NCBI GenBank assembly: GCA_947503935.1 | Contig: CANNFR010000010.1 | Coordinates: forward strand, 186,001 to 250,000 | Direction of reading: 5' to 3' | Length of the DNA: 64,000 nucleotides | From: an uncultured Paracoccaceae bacterium | Lineage (GTDB): Bacteria; Pseudomonadota; Alphaproteobacteria; Rhodobacterales; Rhodobacteraceae | Part shown: positions 1 to 8,828 of the stretch, one piece after another | Position numbering within the stretch: position 1 is the first letter of the stretch | How the letters are laid out: each line of letters opens with the position of its first letter | Translations under genes and position numbers: made by a program | The notes under the pieces: model-generated | What the model was told of the DNA's origin: nothing | The model's input: the letters and a program-made list of their open reading frames with translations, nothing else | The model's database searches: none

Positions 1-80
1 TCGCCGGTCATCCGATCAAAGATCGTCTGGGCCTGGGCGGGCAGGGCCAGAAGGCACAGAAGGGTCGCAAGCAGGCGCAT
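1..80 (-). CDS. Exported protein, N-terminal fragment only
   Basis: Only the first 26 codons lie in the window; the rest runs off the left edge. They read as a classic Sec signal peptide: basic start (MRLL), a leucine/alanine-rich core and an AQAQ cleavage region around residue 18. A GAGGGA ribosome site precedes the ATG at position 80. The protein is therefore exported, but nothing more can be said about its function. It is transcribed away from the monooxygenase gene that starts at 255. Confidence 0.6.
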   Translation of the reverse strand, partial: MRLLATLLCLLALPAQAQTIFDRMTG

Positions 81-254
81 CGGGATATCCCTCGTATCGG
101 CTGGGCGCACCATGACGCCTTGGGCCCCGCGCCGAAAGCCCCCAATCCAAGAAAGCGCTTGGTTGCCGGCGATCCGGCGCGCTAGGCTGATCGCCTTAAC
201 CCATAAGACATGAGGCAGCGACGACGGGACTGGTAAAAAAGGGAGGAGAAAAAG

Positions 255-2048
255 ATGGACGTTGCATCCCCGATCGGGAAGGTCAACACATGGCTCGCGA
301 AATTCGGTGACGCGCTGGAGGCGCGTGATACCGAGGCCTTGAAGGCCCTTTTCGCGACCGATTGCTACTGGCGCGATCTGGTGGCGTTTACCTGGAACAT
401 CAAGACGATGGAGGGCCGCGAGGCGATCGCCGACATGGCCGAGGCCACGCTGGAGGCGGTGAACCCGAGCGGCTGGGCCGTGGATGGCGAGGCCACCGAG
501 GCCGATGGCATCACCGAGGCCTGGATCACGTTTGAGACCGACGCCGTCAATGGCCGTGGCCATCTGCGCCTGAACGACGAGGGGTGCTGGACGCTGCTGA
601 CCACCGCGCAATCACTGAAGGGCCACGAAGAAAAGACCGGCCGTCAGCGCGAGCAGGGCGTGCAGCATGGCGCGATGAAAAACCGCGAGGCCTATGCCGA
701 GAGGCGGGCGCGCGAGACGGCCGAGCTGGGCTATAAGACGCAACCTTACGTCGTCGTCATCGGCGGCGGGCAGGGCGGTATCGCACTGGGCGCGCGGCTG
801 AGACGCCTGAATGTGCCCACCATTATCCTCGAGAAGAACGACCGGCCCGGCGATAGCTGGCGCAAAAGGTACAAGTCGCTCTGCCTGCATGATCCGGTCT
901 GGTACGACCATTTGCCCTATCTGCCCTTCCCCGACGATTGGCCCGTTTTCGCGCCGAAGGACAAGCTGGGCGATTGGCTGGAGAGCTACACCAAGATCAT
1001 GGAGCTGAACTACTGGACCCGCTCAACCTGCCAATCGGCGCGCTATGATGAGGCGTCGGGTGAATGGATCGTGACGGTGGATCGCGATGGCGAGACGGTT
1101 GAGTTGCGCCCCAAGCAGCTGGTGCTGGCCACCGGCATGTCAGCCGTGCCCAACATGCCCGATCTGCCAGGCATGGACAGCTTCAAGGGCGATCTGCACC
1201 ATTCCTCACGCCATCCGGGGCCCGATGCTTATGTCGGCAAGAAAGCGGTTGTGGTGGGGTCGAACAATTCCTCGCACGACATCTGTGCGGCCTTGTGGGA
1301 GGCCGGGGCGGATGTGACGATGGTGCAGCGATCCTCGACCCATATCTCGAAATCCGACACACTGATGGACCTGGCCCTGGGCGGGCTTTACTCCGAAGAT
1401 GCGGTGGCCAACGGGATCGACACCGATACGGCCGATCTGATCTTCGCCTCGATCCCCTACAAAGTGCTGCCCGCCATCCAGCGCCCGCAATGCGATGAGA
1501 TGAAAAAGCGCGATGCGGACTTTTACGCGCGGCTGGAGAAGGCCGGGTTCAAGCTGGATTTCGGGGCGGATGAGACAGGTCTGTTCCTGAAATACCTGCG
1601 CCGGGGGTCGGGCTATTATATCGATGTGGGGGCGTCCGAGCTGGTCGCCGATGGCAAGATCAAGTTGGCCCATGGTCAGGTGGTTGAGGTGACGCCCGAT
1701 GGTGTGAGGCTGGATGATGGGTCCGAGTTGAAGGCCGATGTGATCGTTTTTGCCACGGGCTATGGCTCAATGAACGGATGGGCCGCGCAGTTGATCAGCC
1801 AGGAGGTGGCTGACAAGGTGGGCAAATGCTGGGGCCTCGGCTCGGACACGCCGAAGGACCCAGGGCCCTGGGAGGGTGAGTTGCGGAACATGTGGAAACC
1901 CACGCAGCAGGAGGCTTTGTGGTTTCATGGCGGCAACCTGCACCAGTCGCGGCATTACTCGCAATTCCTGGCCTTGCAATTGAAGGCGCGTGAGGCGGGG
2001 ATCGCGACGCCGGTTTACGGGCTGGCCGAGGTGCATCACCTGTCGTGA
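255..2048 (+). CDS. Flavin-containing monooxygenase with N-terminal NTF2/SnoaL-like domain
   Basis: A 597-residue two-part protein. Residues 1 to about 130 look like an NTF2/SnoaL-type fold. The rest is a class B flavin monooxygenase. The FAD-binding GGGQGG motif is at about 170-175, the FMO signature region FKGDLHHSSRH at about 310-320, and a second dinucleotide-binding segment (VVGSNNSSHD) at about 332. Such enzymes use NADPH and O2 to oxygenate a soft nucleophile or ketone; the substrate cannot be read from sequence. A strong GGGAGGAG ribosome site precedes the ATG. It appears monocistronic, with a terminator hairpin about 120 bases downstream. Family is sure; reaction is not. Confidence 0.88.
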   Translation: MDVASPIGKVNTWLAKFGDALEARDTEALKALFATDCYWRDLVAFTWNIKTMEGREAIADMAEATLEAVNPSGWAVDGEATEADGITEAWITFETDAVNGRGHLRLNDEGCWTLLTTAQSLKGHEEKTGRQREQGVQHGAMKNREAYAERRARETAELGYKTQPYVVVIGGGQGGIALGARLRRLNVPTIILEKNDRPGDSWRKRYKSLCLHDPVWYDHLPYLPFPDDWPVFAPKDKLGDWLESYTKIMELNYWTRSTCQSARYDEASGEWIVTVDRDGETVELRPKQLVLATGMSAVPNMPDLPGMDSFKGDLHHSSRHPGPDAYVGKKAVVVGSNNSSHDICAALWEAGADVTMVQRSSTHISKSDTLMDLALGGLYSEDAVANGIDTDTADLIFASIPYKVLPAIQRPQCDEMKKRDADFYARLEKAGFKLDFGADETGLFLKYLRRGSGYYIDVGASELVADGKIKLAHGQVVEVTPDGVRLDDGSELKADVIVFATGYGSMNGWAAQLISQEVADKVGKCWGLGSDTPKDPGPWEGELRNMWKPTQQEALWFHGGNLHQSRHYSQFLALQLKAREAGIATPVYGLAEVHHLS

Positions 2049-2116
2049 GCTTGATCTGGCGGAGGCGCCTTGCGGCGCCACGACATTTGTTTTGCGCCGC
2101 CTTCGGCGTCGCCCGT

Positions 2117-2149
2117 GCCTCCGGCCGAGGTATTTTTGACAGAATGAAG
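2117..2149 (+). repeat. 33-nt dispersed intergenic repeat, copy 1
   Basis: GCCTCCGGCCGAGG followed by TATTTTTGACAGAATGAAG. The first half is a short inverted repeat and the second is a T-rich tail ending in GATGAAG or AATGAAG. Near-identical copies lie at 31292-31324 (opposite orientation) and 59816-59849. Here it sits about 70 bases after the monooxygenase stop. It resembles a small terminator-like hairpin. Confidence 0.7.
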
Positions 2150-2169
2150 AGGAAGCTTTGCACGACATG

Positions 2170-2198
2170 AAAACGCCGCCCGGGGAGGGCGGCGTTTT
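2170..2198. terminator. Bidirectional rho-independent terminator
   Basis: A perfect 12-bp stem (AAAACGCCGCCC paired with GGGCGGCGTTTT) closes a 5-base loop and is flanked by T runs on both strands. It lies between the end of the monooxygenase gene (+) and the end of rpmE (-), so it can stop transcription from both sides. Confidence 0.85.
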
Positions 2199-2221
2199 TG
2201 TGCGTTCAGGGTATCGGGATC

Positions 2222-2443
2222 TTAGAAGCCGAGACCTGCATATTTGTTCTTGAACTTCGATACGCGGCCGCCGGCATCCATCAGCTTGGTCGAGCCGCCG
2301 GTCCAGGCAGGGTGTGCCAGCGGGTCGATATCGAGCGACATCTGCTCGCCCTCGCTGCCCCAGGTCGATTTCATCTGGATCACTGTGCCATCGGTCATCT
2401 TGACGTCGATGATGTGATATTCGGGGTGAATTCCGTCTTTCAT
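2222..2443 (-). CDS. rpmE: 50S ribosomal protein L31
   Basis: A 73-residue protein of normal L31 length. It opens [10 protein letters not shown] and contains HPAWTGG and [11 protein letters not shown], both typical of alphaproteobacterial L31. It has no cysteines, so it is the zinc-free form. L31 binds the large subunit at the central protuberance and bridges to the small subunit. It is the last gene of the minus-strand ribosomal operon, 11 bases after rplS, and is followed by a strong terminator. Confidence 0.97.
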   Translation of the reverse strand: MKDGIHPEYHIIDVKMTDGTVIQMKSTWGSEGEQMSLDIDPLAHPAWTGGSTKLMDAGGRVSKFKNKYAGLGF

Positions 2444-2454
2444 CTCGTCTCTCC

Positions 2455-2847
2455 TTACGCCTCGGCGCCGGCTTTGGGCTTGTAATTGGTGACTTCGGCG
2501 ATCCGGGCCGATTTGCCGCGGCGCGAGCGCAGGTAGTAGAGCTTGGCGCGGCGGACGCGGCCGCGGCGGACCACGGTGATCGAGTCGATATTGGTCGAGT
2601 AGAGCGGGAAGACGCGTTCCACCCCTTCACCGAACGAGATCTTGCGCACCGTGAACGACCCGGCGATGCCGTGCCCGTTCTTGCGGCTGATGCAGACGCC
2701 TTCATAATTCTGGACGCGCGAGCGGGTGCCCTCGGTCACCTTGTAGCCCACGCGGATCGTATCACCCGCCTTGAAATCGGGGATTTTTGCGGCCAGAGCC
2801 TCAATCTGCTCGGCCTCAATCTGTGCGATCAGGTCCATCGCTGTCAT
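2455..2847 (-). CDS. rplS: 50S ribosomal protein L19
   Basis: A 130-residue protein with the L19 core: [29 protein letters not shown], then [21 protein letters not shown] and [15 protein letters not shown]19 sits at the interface of the two ribosomal subunits. The C-terminus has the short Lys/Ala tail common in Rhodobacteraceae. It begins 6 bases after trmD, which is the usual rpsP-rimM-trmD-rplS order. Confidence 0.97.
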   Translation of the reverse strand: MTAMDLIAQIEAEQIEALAAKIPDFKAGDTIRVGYKVTEGTRSRVQNYEGVCISRKNGHGIAGSFTVRKISFGEGVERVFPLYSTNIDSITVVRRGRVRRAKLYYLRSRRGKSARIAEVTNYKPKAGAEA

Positions 2848-2853
2848 TCCTTT

Positions 2854-3720
2854 TTACGCGCGGTTTTTCCCGCGGATGTTTGCGCGCTCCGAGAGCTCTC
2901 GGTCTCCGCCCGGGTCCCTATCGTGGGTCTCACAATAAGCCCGCCAGAGGTCGGGGCGACGTTCCTTCGTTAGCCTTTCGGCCATGTCCTTGCGCCAGTC
3001 GGCAATCTTCGCATGGTGGCCTGAAAGGAGAATTTCAGGCGTTTCGCGGCCTTCCCAGCGATTGGGTCTCGTGTACTGCGGGTGCTCCAGAAGACCGCTC
3101 GAGAACGATTCTTCCTCGGTGGATGCGTGATTCCCGAGCACGCGCGGTATAAGGCGAACCGTCGCGTCGATCAAGGCCTGTGCGGCGATCTCGCCGCCAG
3201 TCAGGACAAAATCGCCCAGCGAGATTTCTTCGACGGCGAAATGATCCAGAACGCGCTGATCGACGCCCTCGAAGCGGCCGCAGAGCAAGGTGACGCCTTT
3301 GGCCCGCGAAAAGCGCTGTGCATCGGCCTGGGTCAGCGGTTTGCCCCGGGGCGAGAGGTAGATGATCGGCCAATCGCCGCGGTTGTCCGGCGTGCCGATG
3401 GCGGCCTCGGTAAAGGCGGCACCGACCACGTCGGGGCGCAGCACCATGCCGGCGCCGCCGCCCGTCGGCGTGTCGTCGACATTGCGGTGCCGTCCGGTGC
3501 CGAAATGGCGCAGATCGATCGTTTCAAGCCCCCAGAGGCCGGCCTCAAGCGCCTTGCCGGTGAGAGACAGGCCAAGCGTGCCGGGAAAAGCCTCGGGGAA
3601 CAGGGTGATGACCTTGGCGGTCCAGGCGCCATGCAGGCGCGGGCGTTCGCCCATCAGATCGCGTGGGCGCGAGGAGGCCGAGATCGAGAGCCGACCGTGG
3701 GAGCGGGGTTTGTCTGTCAT
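2854..3720 (-). CDS. trmD: tRNA (guanine-37-N1)-methyltransferase
   Basis: A 288-residue TrmD that methylates G37 of tRNAs reading CNN and related codons, preventing +1 frameshifts. SPOUT-fold signatures are present: AKVITLFPEAFPG at the start of the domain, GGGAGMVLRPD, CGRFEGVDQR, and SLGDFVLTGGEIAA in the S-adenosylmethionine trefoil knot. It is longer than the roughly 250-residue norm because of a 34-residue front extension (SHGRLSIS to RPRLHGAW), which I believe is usual in this family of bacteria. An in-frame ATG three codons upstream (3729) is an alternative start. It lies between a membrane protein gene and rplS. Confidence 0.95.
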   Translation of the reverse strand: MTDKPRSHGRLSISASSRPRDLMGERPRLHGAWTAKVITLFPEAFPGTLGLSLTGKALEAGLWGLETIDLRHFGTGRHRNVDDTPTGGGAGMVLRPDVVGAAFTEAAIGTPDNRGDWPIIYLSPRGKPLTQADAQRFSRAKGVTLLCGRFEGVDQRVLDHFAVEEISLGDFVLTGGEIAAQALIDATVRLIPRVLGNHASTEEESFSSGLLEHPQYTRPNRWEGRETPEILLSGHHAKIADWRKDMAERLTKERRPDLWRAYCETHDRDPGGDRELSERANIRGKNRA

Positions 3721-3817
3721 AGCGCGCATAGTCGCATGCGTCTGCGCGGCGGGAAAGCCCTCTGGCATCGTTGACCGTGCTGTGTTGAGGCTGCGGAGGG
3801 CCGGTAGGCTGTTCCCG

Positions 3818-4759
3818 TCAGGCGGCGCCGCGCGATGCTTGGCGTGACGATTGGCGGGGGCGGTCCAGCGCGTCGGCCAAGGCGCGCAGGGACAATGCCG
3901 CATCCTTGGAGTCACGCTCCATCGCCTCGGCCATACGGCGATATTCAGCGGCGCCTGCCAGTTCCTTGACCAGCTTGGGGTGGGCCGCGACGCATTCGCG
4001 GGCGGCATCAGCCACATCGCTGACGATCATCGGGCGCTTGGTGGCAAGCGCCCGGGCGACCGCGCGCCCGATCTGGCCATCACCGACGATCGGGCCCGCC
4101 ACATCGGGTCTGAGTGCCAGCATCGCCTCGGCCTGGATGAAGGGCAATGTCCGCGTATCGGTATGGCGGAAGGCGCCGATCACTTTGCCACCCATATGCT
4201 CACGCTCGATCATGTCGATCAGCGGTCCGATAGCGCTGGTGGGGGCGGCATCCTCGCCGAATTCGGTCAGGTAGGTCGAGACATCTTCGATGAAGGTCTG
4301 ATCGTTGTTTTCACCCGGCATCTTCGGGGCTGCGACATCCATCACGCCCGAGCCGATGCCCAGGCTTTCGCCCGGAACGCGCATGATCGGCGTGCCGTCT
4401 TTCCGACGCAAGATCCAGGCGGCGAAGATGCCCATGAAGGAAATCCCGATGGTCAGCGCAAGCGGCAGGGGCAGCGTAAGGCCATAGATGCCGCCGATGG
4501 CGCGGCCCATGACGAGACAAAAGCCGACGACCAGCATCTGGACGGTGAAAATCAGCATGGGCCAGGCAATGGCGCGCGGGCTGCCCCAGGCTTCGCGGGT
4601 CCGCGGCCAGTCACCCGGACGCACAATAAACAGCCAGACCATGAAGAAGGCCGCGAAAAGCGGCATGGTTTCAAAGCCCGAACCGCCAAGGCCAGCATAA
4701 AGCGGGCCCGAATAGAGAAATATCGATGTGCCGAACAAGGCGCGGTCGCGGGCTCGCAT
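3818..4759 (-). CDS. Membrane protein of unknown function in the rimM-trmD interval
   Basis: 313 residues. The start at 4759 is fixed by an AGGAGG ribosome site 9 bases upstream. The N-terminal half has four hydrophobic segments (about residues 8-25, 30-45, 65-85 and 95-115). It is followed by a cytoplasmic-looking hydrophilic half that is Ala/Glu/Arg-rich with helical periodicity. I recognise no enzyme motif. It sits inside the ribosomal operon between rimM (110 bases upstream) and trmD (97 bases downstream), a place where Rhodobacteraceae often carry an extra gene. Existence is likely; function unknown. Confidence 0.75.
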   Translation of the reverse strand: MRARDRALFGTSIFLYSGPLYAGLGGSGFETMPLFAAFFMVWLFIVRPGDWPRTREAWGSPRAIAWPMLIFTVQMLVVGFCLVMGRAIGGIYGLTLPLPLALTIGISFMGIFAAWILRRKDGTPIMRVPGESLGIGSGVMDVAAPKMPGENNDQTFIEDVSTYLTEFGEDAAPTSAIGPLIDMIEREHMGGKVIGAFRHTDTRTLPFIQAEAMLALRPDVAGPIVGDGQIGRAVARALATKRPMIVSDVADAARECVAAHPKLVKELAGAAEYRRMAEAMERDSKDAALSLRALADALDRPRQSSRQASRGAA

Positions 4760-4868
4760 CGTTAACGTCCTCCTGGAACTCACAGCCGTTTTGCCGCAAC
4801 AGACCTTTATTTTCGGTTTTCGGAATGGCAGGAATATGGCAAAAAGCGGGGTATTTTTGCCAATGACG

Positions 4869-5393
4869 CTACGCGGTGTCGGGCCCGGGCAGAAGTCCGT
4901 CCGGCGGATCGGCGATGATGCGGCCTGACGTGAGGTCGACGGTTGGGACGGCGTCGCGCGTGAATGGCAGCAGGACAGTGCTGTTCCGGCCCTGCAATCG
5001 CAGTTCCAGAAGGTCGCCCGCGCCGTGGTTGTGAACAGCCGTGACCTGCCCCAGAAGCACCCCGCCTGTATCCAGAACCTCCAGCCCGATCAGATCGGCG
5101 TGATAGAATTCATCATCGGGCAGGGCGGGCAGGCGGTCACGATCGGCGTAAAGCCGCGTGCCGCGCAGGGCATCGGCGGCCTCTTTGGTACTGATGCCGG
5201 TAAATTTTGCAGCGAAGCCACCCGGAATTGTCCGGGTGATCTTGATCTCGAAGCTCCGCGCGCCGTCTTCGGTGAAAAGCGGGGCGTAATCGGCAATCGC
5301 GGCGGGATCGGCGCAGAAGCTTTTCAGCCGCACCTCGCCGCGGACACCGAAGGCGCCGCCCAGAGCCCCCACACAGACGCGCCCGCCGCTCAT
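4869..5393 (-). CDS. rimM: 16S rRNA processing protein RimM
   Basis: A 174-residue RimM, the 30S maturation factor that binds S19 and helps assemble the 30S head. The start [20 protein letters not shown] is the family signature. The PRC-barrel half contains [43 protein letters not shown] and [12 protein letters not shown]. Its ATG overlaps the stop of the small upstream gene by 4 bases (ATGA), so translation is probably coupled to it. Confidence 0.96.
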   Translation of the reverse strand: MSGGRVCVGALGGAFGVRGEVRLKSFCADPAAIADYAPLFTEDGARSFEIKITRTIPGGFAAKFTGISTKEAADALRGTRLYADRDRLPALPDDEFYHADLIGLEVLDTGGVLLGQVTAVHNHGAGDLLELRLQGRNSTVLLPFTRDAVPTVDLTSGRIIADPPDGLLPGPDTA

Positions 5394-5542
5394 CGCCGGG
5401 GTACGCCTGTGCAGATGTTGCGTTCATCGACGATGCCGCCCGCATTGCGGCATTTGCTGTCATGCAGGAACCGATCGGCCTTGATGCCGAGCCAGCCCCC
5501 GAAGACGAGAAGCGCAATGGTGAACGGGCGGAAGAAGAACAT
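5390..5542 (-). CDS. 50-residue membrane peptide between rpsP and rimM
   Basis: A short gene of 50 codons from ATG 5542 to TGA 5390. It encodes one hydrophobic segment (about residues 5-20) followed by a polar tail with two cysteines (DSKCRN and NICTG). It starts 17 bases after the rpsP stop and ends in an ATGA overlap with rimM. This leaves little unexplained sequence in the operon and supports it being translated. Single-span topology with the cysteine tail outside is inferred. Function unknown. Confidence 0.7.
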   Translation of the reverse strand: MFFFRPFTIALLVFGGWLGIKADRFLHDSKCRNAGGIVDERNICTGVPRR

Positions 5543-5559
5543 CGGCGCGGGCCGGCCGG

Positions 5560-6006
5560 TTACTCGGCCGCCTTCTCCTCGGTCTGCTCCTCGGCGGGGG
5601 CCTCGGCCGCAGCCTCGTCGGAGGCGGCCTCTTCTGCCGGCGCCTCGGCTGCGGGCTCTTCCGCCGGCTGGGCGGCCTTCTCGGCCTTCGCGGCGGCGCG
5701 TTCCTGCGCGGCTTTGCCCGGCACGGCCTTGTTCGGATTCGAGCGTTCGGTCTTTTCTTTCACGCCGGCCGCTTCCAGCATCCGCGCGATCCGGTCGGTG
5801 GGCTGGGCGCCCTGATCCAGCCAGTGCTGCACACGCTCCATGTTCATCTTCACGCGCTCTTCGCTGTCTTTCGGCAGAAGCGGGTTATAGGTGCCCAGCT
5901 TCTCGATAAAGCGGCCATCGCGCGGCATGCGGCTGTCGGCGGCGACGATGGAATAGAACGGGCGCTTTTTCGAGCCGCCGCGGGCGAGGCGAATTTTCAT
6001 AGCCAT
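5560..6006 (-). CDS. rpsP: 30S ribosomal protein S16
   Basis: 148 residues. The first 80 or so are a standard S16: [38 protein letters not shown] and YNPLL. The remaining 60 are a low-complexity tail rich in Ala, Glu and Pro. That tail makes it clearly longer than the usual 80-90 residues. Such acidic tails occur in alphaproteobacterial S16, and their role is unknown. It is the first ribosomal gene of this group and is followed by a small membrane peptide and rimM. Confidence 0.95.
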   Translation of the reverse strand: MAMKIRLARGGSKKRPFYSIVAADSRMPRDGRFIEKLGTYNPLLPKDSEERVKMNMERVQHWLDQGAQPTDRIARMLEAAGVKEKTERSNPNKAVPGKAAQERAAAKAEKAAQPAEEPAAEAPAEEAASDEAAAEAPAEEQTEEKAAE

Positions 6007-6049
6007 TTTAGGTAGTCTCCTTGGGTTGTGGTTTGGCGGGCAGGGCCCG

Positions 6050-6346
6050 TCATCTTTTGAGGTTCTCGTGATGCCTGATGACTTCGGAGATGATGAAGGT
6101 CAGGAATTTCTTGGCGAATTCGGGGTCGAGGTCGGCCTCGCGCGCGAGGCTTTCCAGACGCGCGATCTGGCTTGCCTCGCGCGCGGGGTCCGACGGCGGC
6201 AGGTCATGCTCGGCCTTCAGCCGGCCCACGGCCTGGGTATGCTTGAACCGCTCGCCCAGCGTGTAGACGAGGATCGCATCCAGCCTGTCGATGCTGTCGC
6301 GGTGGTGGCCAAGCAATTCGGCCGCGCGGGTGGTGGTATCGGTCAT
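6050..6346 (-). CDS. Chorismate mutase (AroQ class)
   Basis: A 98-residue all-helical mutase converting chorismate to prephenate for Phe and Tyr synthesis. It has the AroQ pattern: [21 protein letters not shown] at the start (Arg and Asp of the first helix), then a Lys in [14 protein letters not shown]. The length is right for a stand-alone domain. Its start codon overlaps the last GNAT gene by 4 bases, and rpsP follows 43 bases later, so it is in the same transcription unit. Confidence 0.85.
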   Translation of the reverse strand: MTDTTTRAAELLGHHRDSIDRLDAILVYTLGERFKHTQAVGRLKAEHDLPPSDPAREASQIARLESLAREADLDPEFAKKFLTFIISEVIRHHENLKR

Positions 6347-6921
6347 GCCAGGGCCTCGCTTTTATAGCGGTAGACAAGGACTGGCCAGTCAAGTTTGGCA
6401 GCCGCCGCGTCGTCACGCTGACCGCCAAGCCGTTCGGCCAACCGGATGGAGCGCGTGTTCTTCGGATTGATGTAGCTGACAACACCGCCGGTTCCGTAAA
6501 GCGATAGTGCATGGGGCAGAGCGGCCTTTGCCGCCTCAAAAGCATAGCCTTTCCCCTCGGCCGCTTCGGTCAGGATCCAACCGAGTTCCGGCTCGTAATC
6601 GCCGTATTCCGTCCAGATGAAGATCCAGCCCAGGGCGGTCTCGCTGTCTTTGTGACAGAGCGTCCACATCCCGGCGCCGCGCAGCATCCAGCCCACCACG
6701 CCCTGGCAGAAATCGGCAAACGCCTCTTCCGGGCCGAACTTTTTGCCCAGATATTGTGCCCTTGCGGATGTCAGCACGGCCTCGTAGGCGCGGTAATCCT
6801 CAATCCGGGGCGCGCGGAGGCGCAGCCTGTCGCTGGTGATCTCGGGCACGCCCGCTGCCACCGCTACCGCGGTGTCGCGGGCGGCGCCCTCCGGCGGCAT
6901 CTCCCATGGGAGGACATTCAT
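6343..6921 (-). CDS. GNAT N-acetyltransferase, RimJ/RimL type (fourth of four)
   Basis: 192 residues. The N-terminal segment EITSDRLRLRAPRIEDYRAY is the RimJ/RimL opening. The acetyl-CoA loop region falls in LGWILTEAAEGKGYAFEAAKAAL, and the C-terminal VVSYINPKNTRSIRLAERLGG is the family's closing motif. These enzymes transfer acetyl from acetyl-CoA to an amine on a protein or small molecule; the substrate is unknown. It overlaps both neighbours by 4 bases. It has a longer front end (about 25 residues) than the other three copies. Confidence 0.85.
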   Translation of the reverse strand: MNVLPWEMPPEGAARDTAVAVAAGVPEITSDRLRLRAPRIEDYRAYEAVLTSARAQYLGKKFGPEEAFADFCQGVVGWMLRGAGMWTLCHKDSETALGWIFIWTEYGDYEPELGWILTEAAEGKGYAFEAAKAALPHALSLYGTGGVVSYINPKNTRSIRLAERLGGQRDDAAAAKLDWPVLVYRYKSEALA

Positions 6922-7457
6922 GCGCGTCCCTCCGGTGCGGGGTGGCGGTAGACGAGACAGGGATCCTCCGGATGCGGCACCTTTGCGCTGGGGTCGCGCA
7001 CCGCGCCCAGCCGCTCGGCCAACGCGATGGAGCGTGTGTTCTCGGGGTCGATATAGCTGACGGCGGTGGTCCAGCCGAGGGTTCCGAAAGCATAGTCACG
7101 CGCCGCCCGGGCCGCCTCATAGGCATATCCCTGGCCTTCGGCCGCGGCACTCCAGATCGTCCAGCCCAGTTCACGCTCGGGCCAATCGATCGGGTGCCAT
7201 GGGCCGGTTAGGCCAAGTGCGGTATCCGCCCCCTTGGCGGTGATCACGAATGATCCATAGCCCCGCAACGCCCACATGCCCGCGACATGGCAGAACGCGC
7301 GCCAGGCTTTGCCCTCATCGATATCATCGGCCCGCACAAACCGCGACCGGTCGTCGAGGCAGAAGGCCAGCCACGCCTCCCAATCCTGCATGCCGGGGGC
7401 GCGCAGGATCAGGCGTTCGGTCTCCAAAGTCGGGATGTTGGTCAACAAGGCGGTCAT
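6918..7457 (-). CDS. GNAT N-acetyltransferase, RimJ/RimL type (third of four)
   Basis: 179 residues with LETERLILRAPGMQDWEAW at the front, ELGWTIWSAAEGQGYAYEAA for acetyl-CoA binding and AVSYIDPENTRSIALAERLG near the end. It is clearly paralogous to the genes on both sides; the motifs line up in order and spacing. Starts and stops overlap neighbours by 4 bases. The acceptor substrate cannot be inferred. Confidence 0.87.
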   Translation of the reverse strand: MTALLTNIPTLETERLILRAPGMQDWEAWLAFCLDDRSRFVRADDIDEGKAWRAFCHVAGMWALRGYGSFVITAKGADTALGLTGPWHPIDWPERELGWTIWSAAAEGQGYAYEAARAARDYAFGTLGWTTAVSYIDPENTRSIALAERLGAVRDPSAKVPHPEDPCLVYRHPAPEGRA

Positions 7458-7963
7458 GCGAACCCCCTCAGGTCATGGCGGATCACGACATCTTCGGGCG
7501 TCGAGCCGGGCAGGGACGTATCGCGCACCCCGCCCAGCCGTTCGGCCAGCGCGATTGAGCGGCTGTTACCCGCATCGATATAGCTGACCAGACGGTCCCA
7601 GCCGAAGGTCTGGCGCGCCCAGGCCATCACGGCCTGCGCGGCCTCATGGGCGATGCCATGGCCTTCAGCCTCGGGCACGACGAACCAGCCGATCTCGGGT
7701 TCGGGAAAACCTTCGGGATGATAGATGCCGACCTCGCCGCAATAGGCGCCAGTGGCTGTGTCATCGACCGAAAAGGGGCCATAGCCGCTGAGCGGCCAAC
7801 GCGCCAGATCGGCGGCCCAGTTGTACCAAGCGTTGCGGCGGTCCATCGGCCCGTCCTCGGGGATCGAGCGGTCCGAGGCATAGAACGCCGCGCGGTGTTC
7901 GAAATCAGCCAAGACCGGCATGCGCAGCGTCAGGCGCGGGGTTGTGAGCGTGGGCGCCATCAT
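7454..7963 (-). CDS. GNAT N-acetyltransferase, RimJ/RimL type (second of four)
   Basis: 169 residues from ATG 7963, which gives an ATGA overlap with the preceding gene; a second ATG directly follows at 7960. Motifs are TTPRLTLRMPVLADFEHRA, EIGWFVVPEAEGHGIAHEAA and LVSYIDAGNSRSIALAERLGG. It has the same architecture as its three neighbours. A longer reading frame extends upstream but would overlap the neighbouring GNAT gene by over 150 bases, so the shorter start was chosen. Confidence 0.85.
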   Translation of the reverse strand: MMAPTLTTPRLTLRMPVLADFEHRAAFYASDRSIPEDGPMDRRNAWYNWAADLARWPLSGYGPFSVDDTATGAYCGEVGIYHPEGFPEPEIGWFVVPEAEGHGIAHEAAQAVMAWARQTFGWDRLVSYIDAGNSRSIALAERLGGVRDTSLPGSTPEDVVIRHDLRGFA

Positions 7964-8493
7964 GCGGGCACCTCGGCCGGGGCCACATGGCGCCAGATGT
8001 CCAGAGGGCCGTATTGCGAATGGCTGAACTGCCCGTCGATCCGCGCACCCATGCGCTTGGCCAAAGCAGCCGAGCGGGTGTTGGAGGGCGCGATCAGGCT
8101 GACCACCGTGCGCCACCCAAGCTTATCGTAGGCATAGGCGCGGGTCGCCAATGCCGCCTCGTAGGCCACGCCCCGGCCTTCGGCCGCCTCGAAAACCGAC
8201 CAGCCGATTTCGGGTTCCGGCCAATCCTCGGGGAAGAAGAGGCCAACAACGCCGAGCGGCTCGTCCGTCGCCCGGTCGGCGACCATCCAGCGGCCGTAAC
8301 CGCGCAAAGCCCAGTGGCCGACCAGCGCCGACATTTGCTCGAAGGCATCCACCCGATCGTACGGCCCGCCGAGGACGCGCGCGCGCTCGGACCCGCGGAA
8401 GGCGGCATAGGCCTCAAAATCCGCGGCGATGGGCGCGCGGAGCCGCAGGCGCTCGGTCTCGAGCGTAGGGATATACAGGGTGATGCCGGTCAC
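7960..8493 (-). CDS. GNAT N-acetyltransferase, RimJ/RimL type (first of four)
   Basis: 177 residues. It contains LETERLRLRAPIAADFEAYAA, EIGWSVFEAAEGRGVAYEAAL and VVSLIAPSNTRSAALAKRMG. It is the first GNAT gene after the NIPSNAP gene and overlaps it by 4 bases. Together with the next three genes it forms an array of four paralogues that probably arose by tandem duplication; sequence has diverged well beyond recent copying. Substrate unknown. Confidence 0.87.
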   Translation of the reverse strand: MTGITLYIPTLETERLRLRAPIAADFEAYAAFRGSERARVLGGPYDRVDAFEQMSALVGHWALRGYGRWMVADRATDEPLGVVGLFFPEDWPEPEIGWSVFEAAEGRGVAYEAALATRAYAYDKLGWRTVVSLIAPSNTRSAALAKRMGARIDGQFSHSQYGPLDIWRHVAPAEVPA

Positions 8494-8828
8494 TCCATCA
8501 GCCCCAATTCAGCGGGCGACTGGCCCTCAAGGACGGGACGGGTGAAGTGGCGGTCCCAGCGGCGGATGCAGCCAGTCCGCTTGGAATGCGCATAGGCGGC
8601 CTGGCATCCGGGATCGGTTTCCATCCGCGTGCGGTAGTCTTCGTAGGCGGCCAGCGACGGAAAGCTGAACGCGCACCACGCCAGATCGGACGGGCCTTCG
8701 GAGGGCAGCCAATAGCCGTGATGGGTGCCGCCCATACGGTTGATGTTGTGGATCCAGGCCTTTGCATAGACCTCGAACTCGGCAACCTTGGCGGGGTCGA
8801 TCTCATATTTCAGGAAGCAGGTGATCAT
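8490..8828 (-). CDS. NIPSNAP-family protein
   Basis: A 112-residue single-domain protein of the NIPSNAP group (dimeric alpha/beta barrel fold). Typical features are the opening MITCFLKYEIDPAK, the HHGYWLPSEGP stretch and the FSFPSLAAYEDYR segment. Bacterial members have no settled function. It overlaps ffh upstream and the first GNAT gene downstream by 4 bases each, so its expression is tied to ffh. Confidence 0.85.
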   Translation of the reverse strand: MITCFLKYEIDPAKVAEFEVYAKAWIHNINRMGGTHHGYWLPSEGPSDLAWCAFSFPSLAAYEDYRTRMETDPGCQAAYAHSKRTGCIRRWDRHFTRPVLEGQSPAELGLME

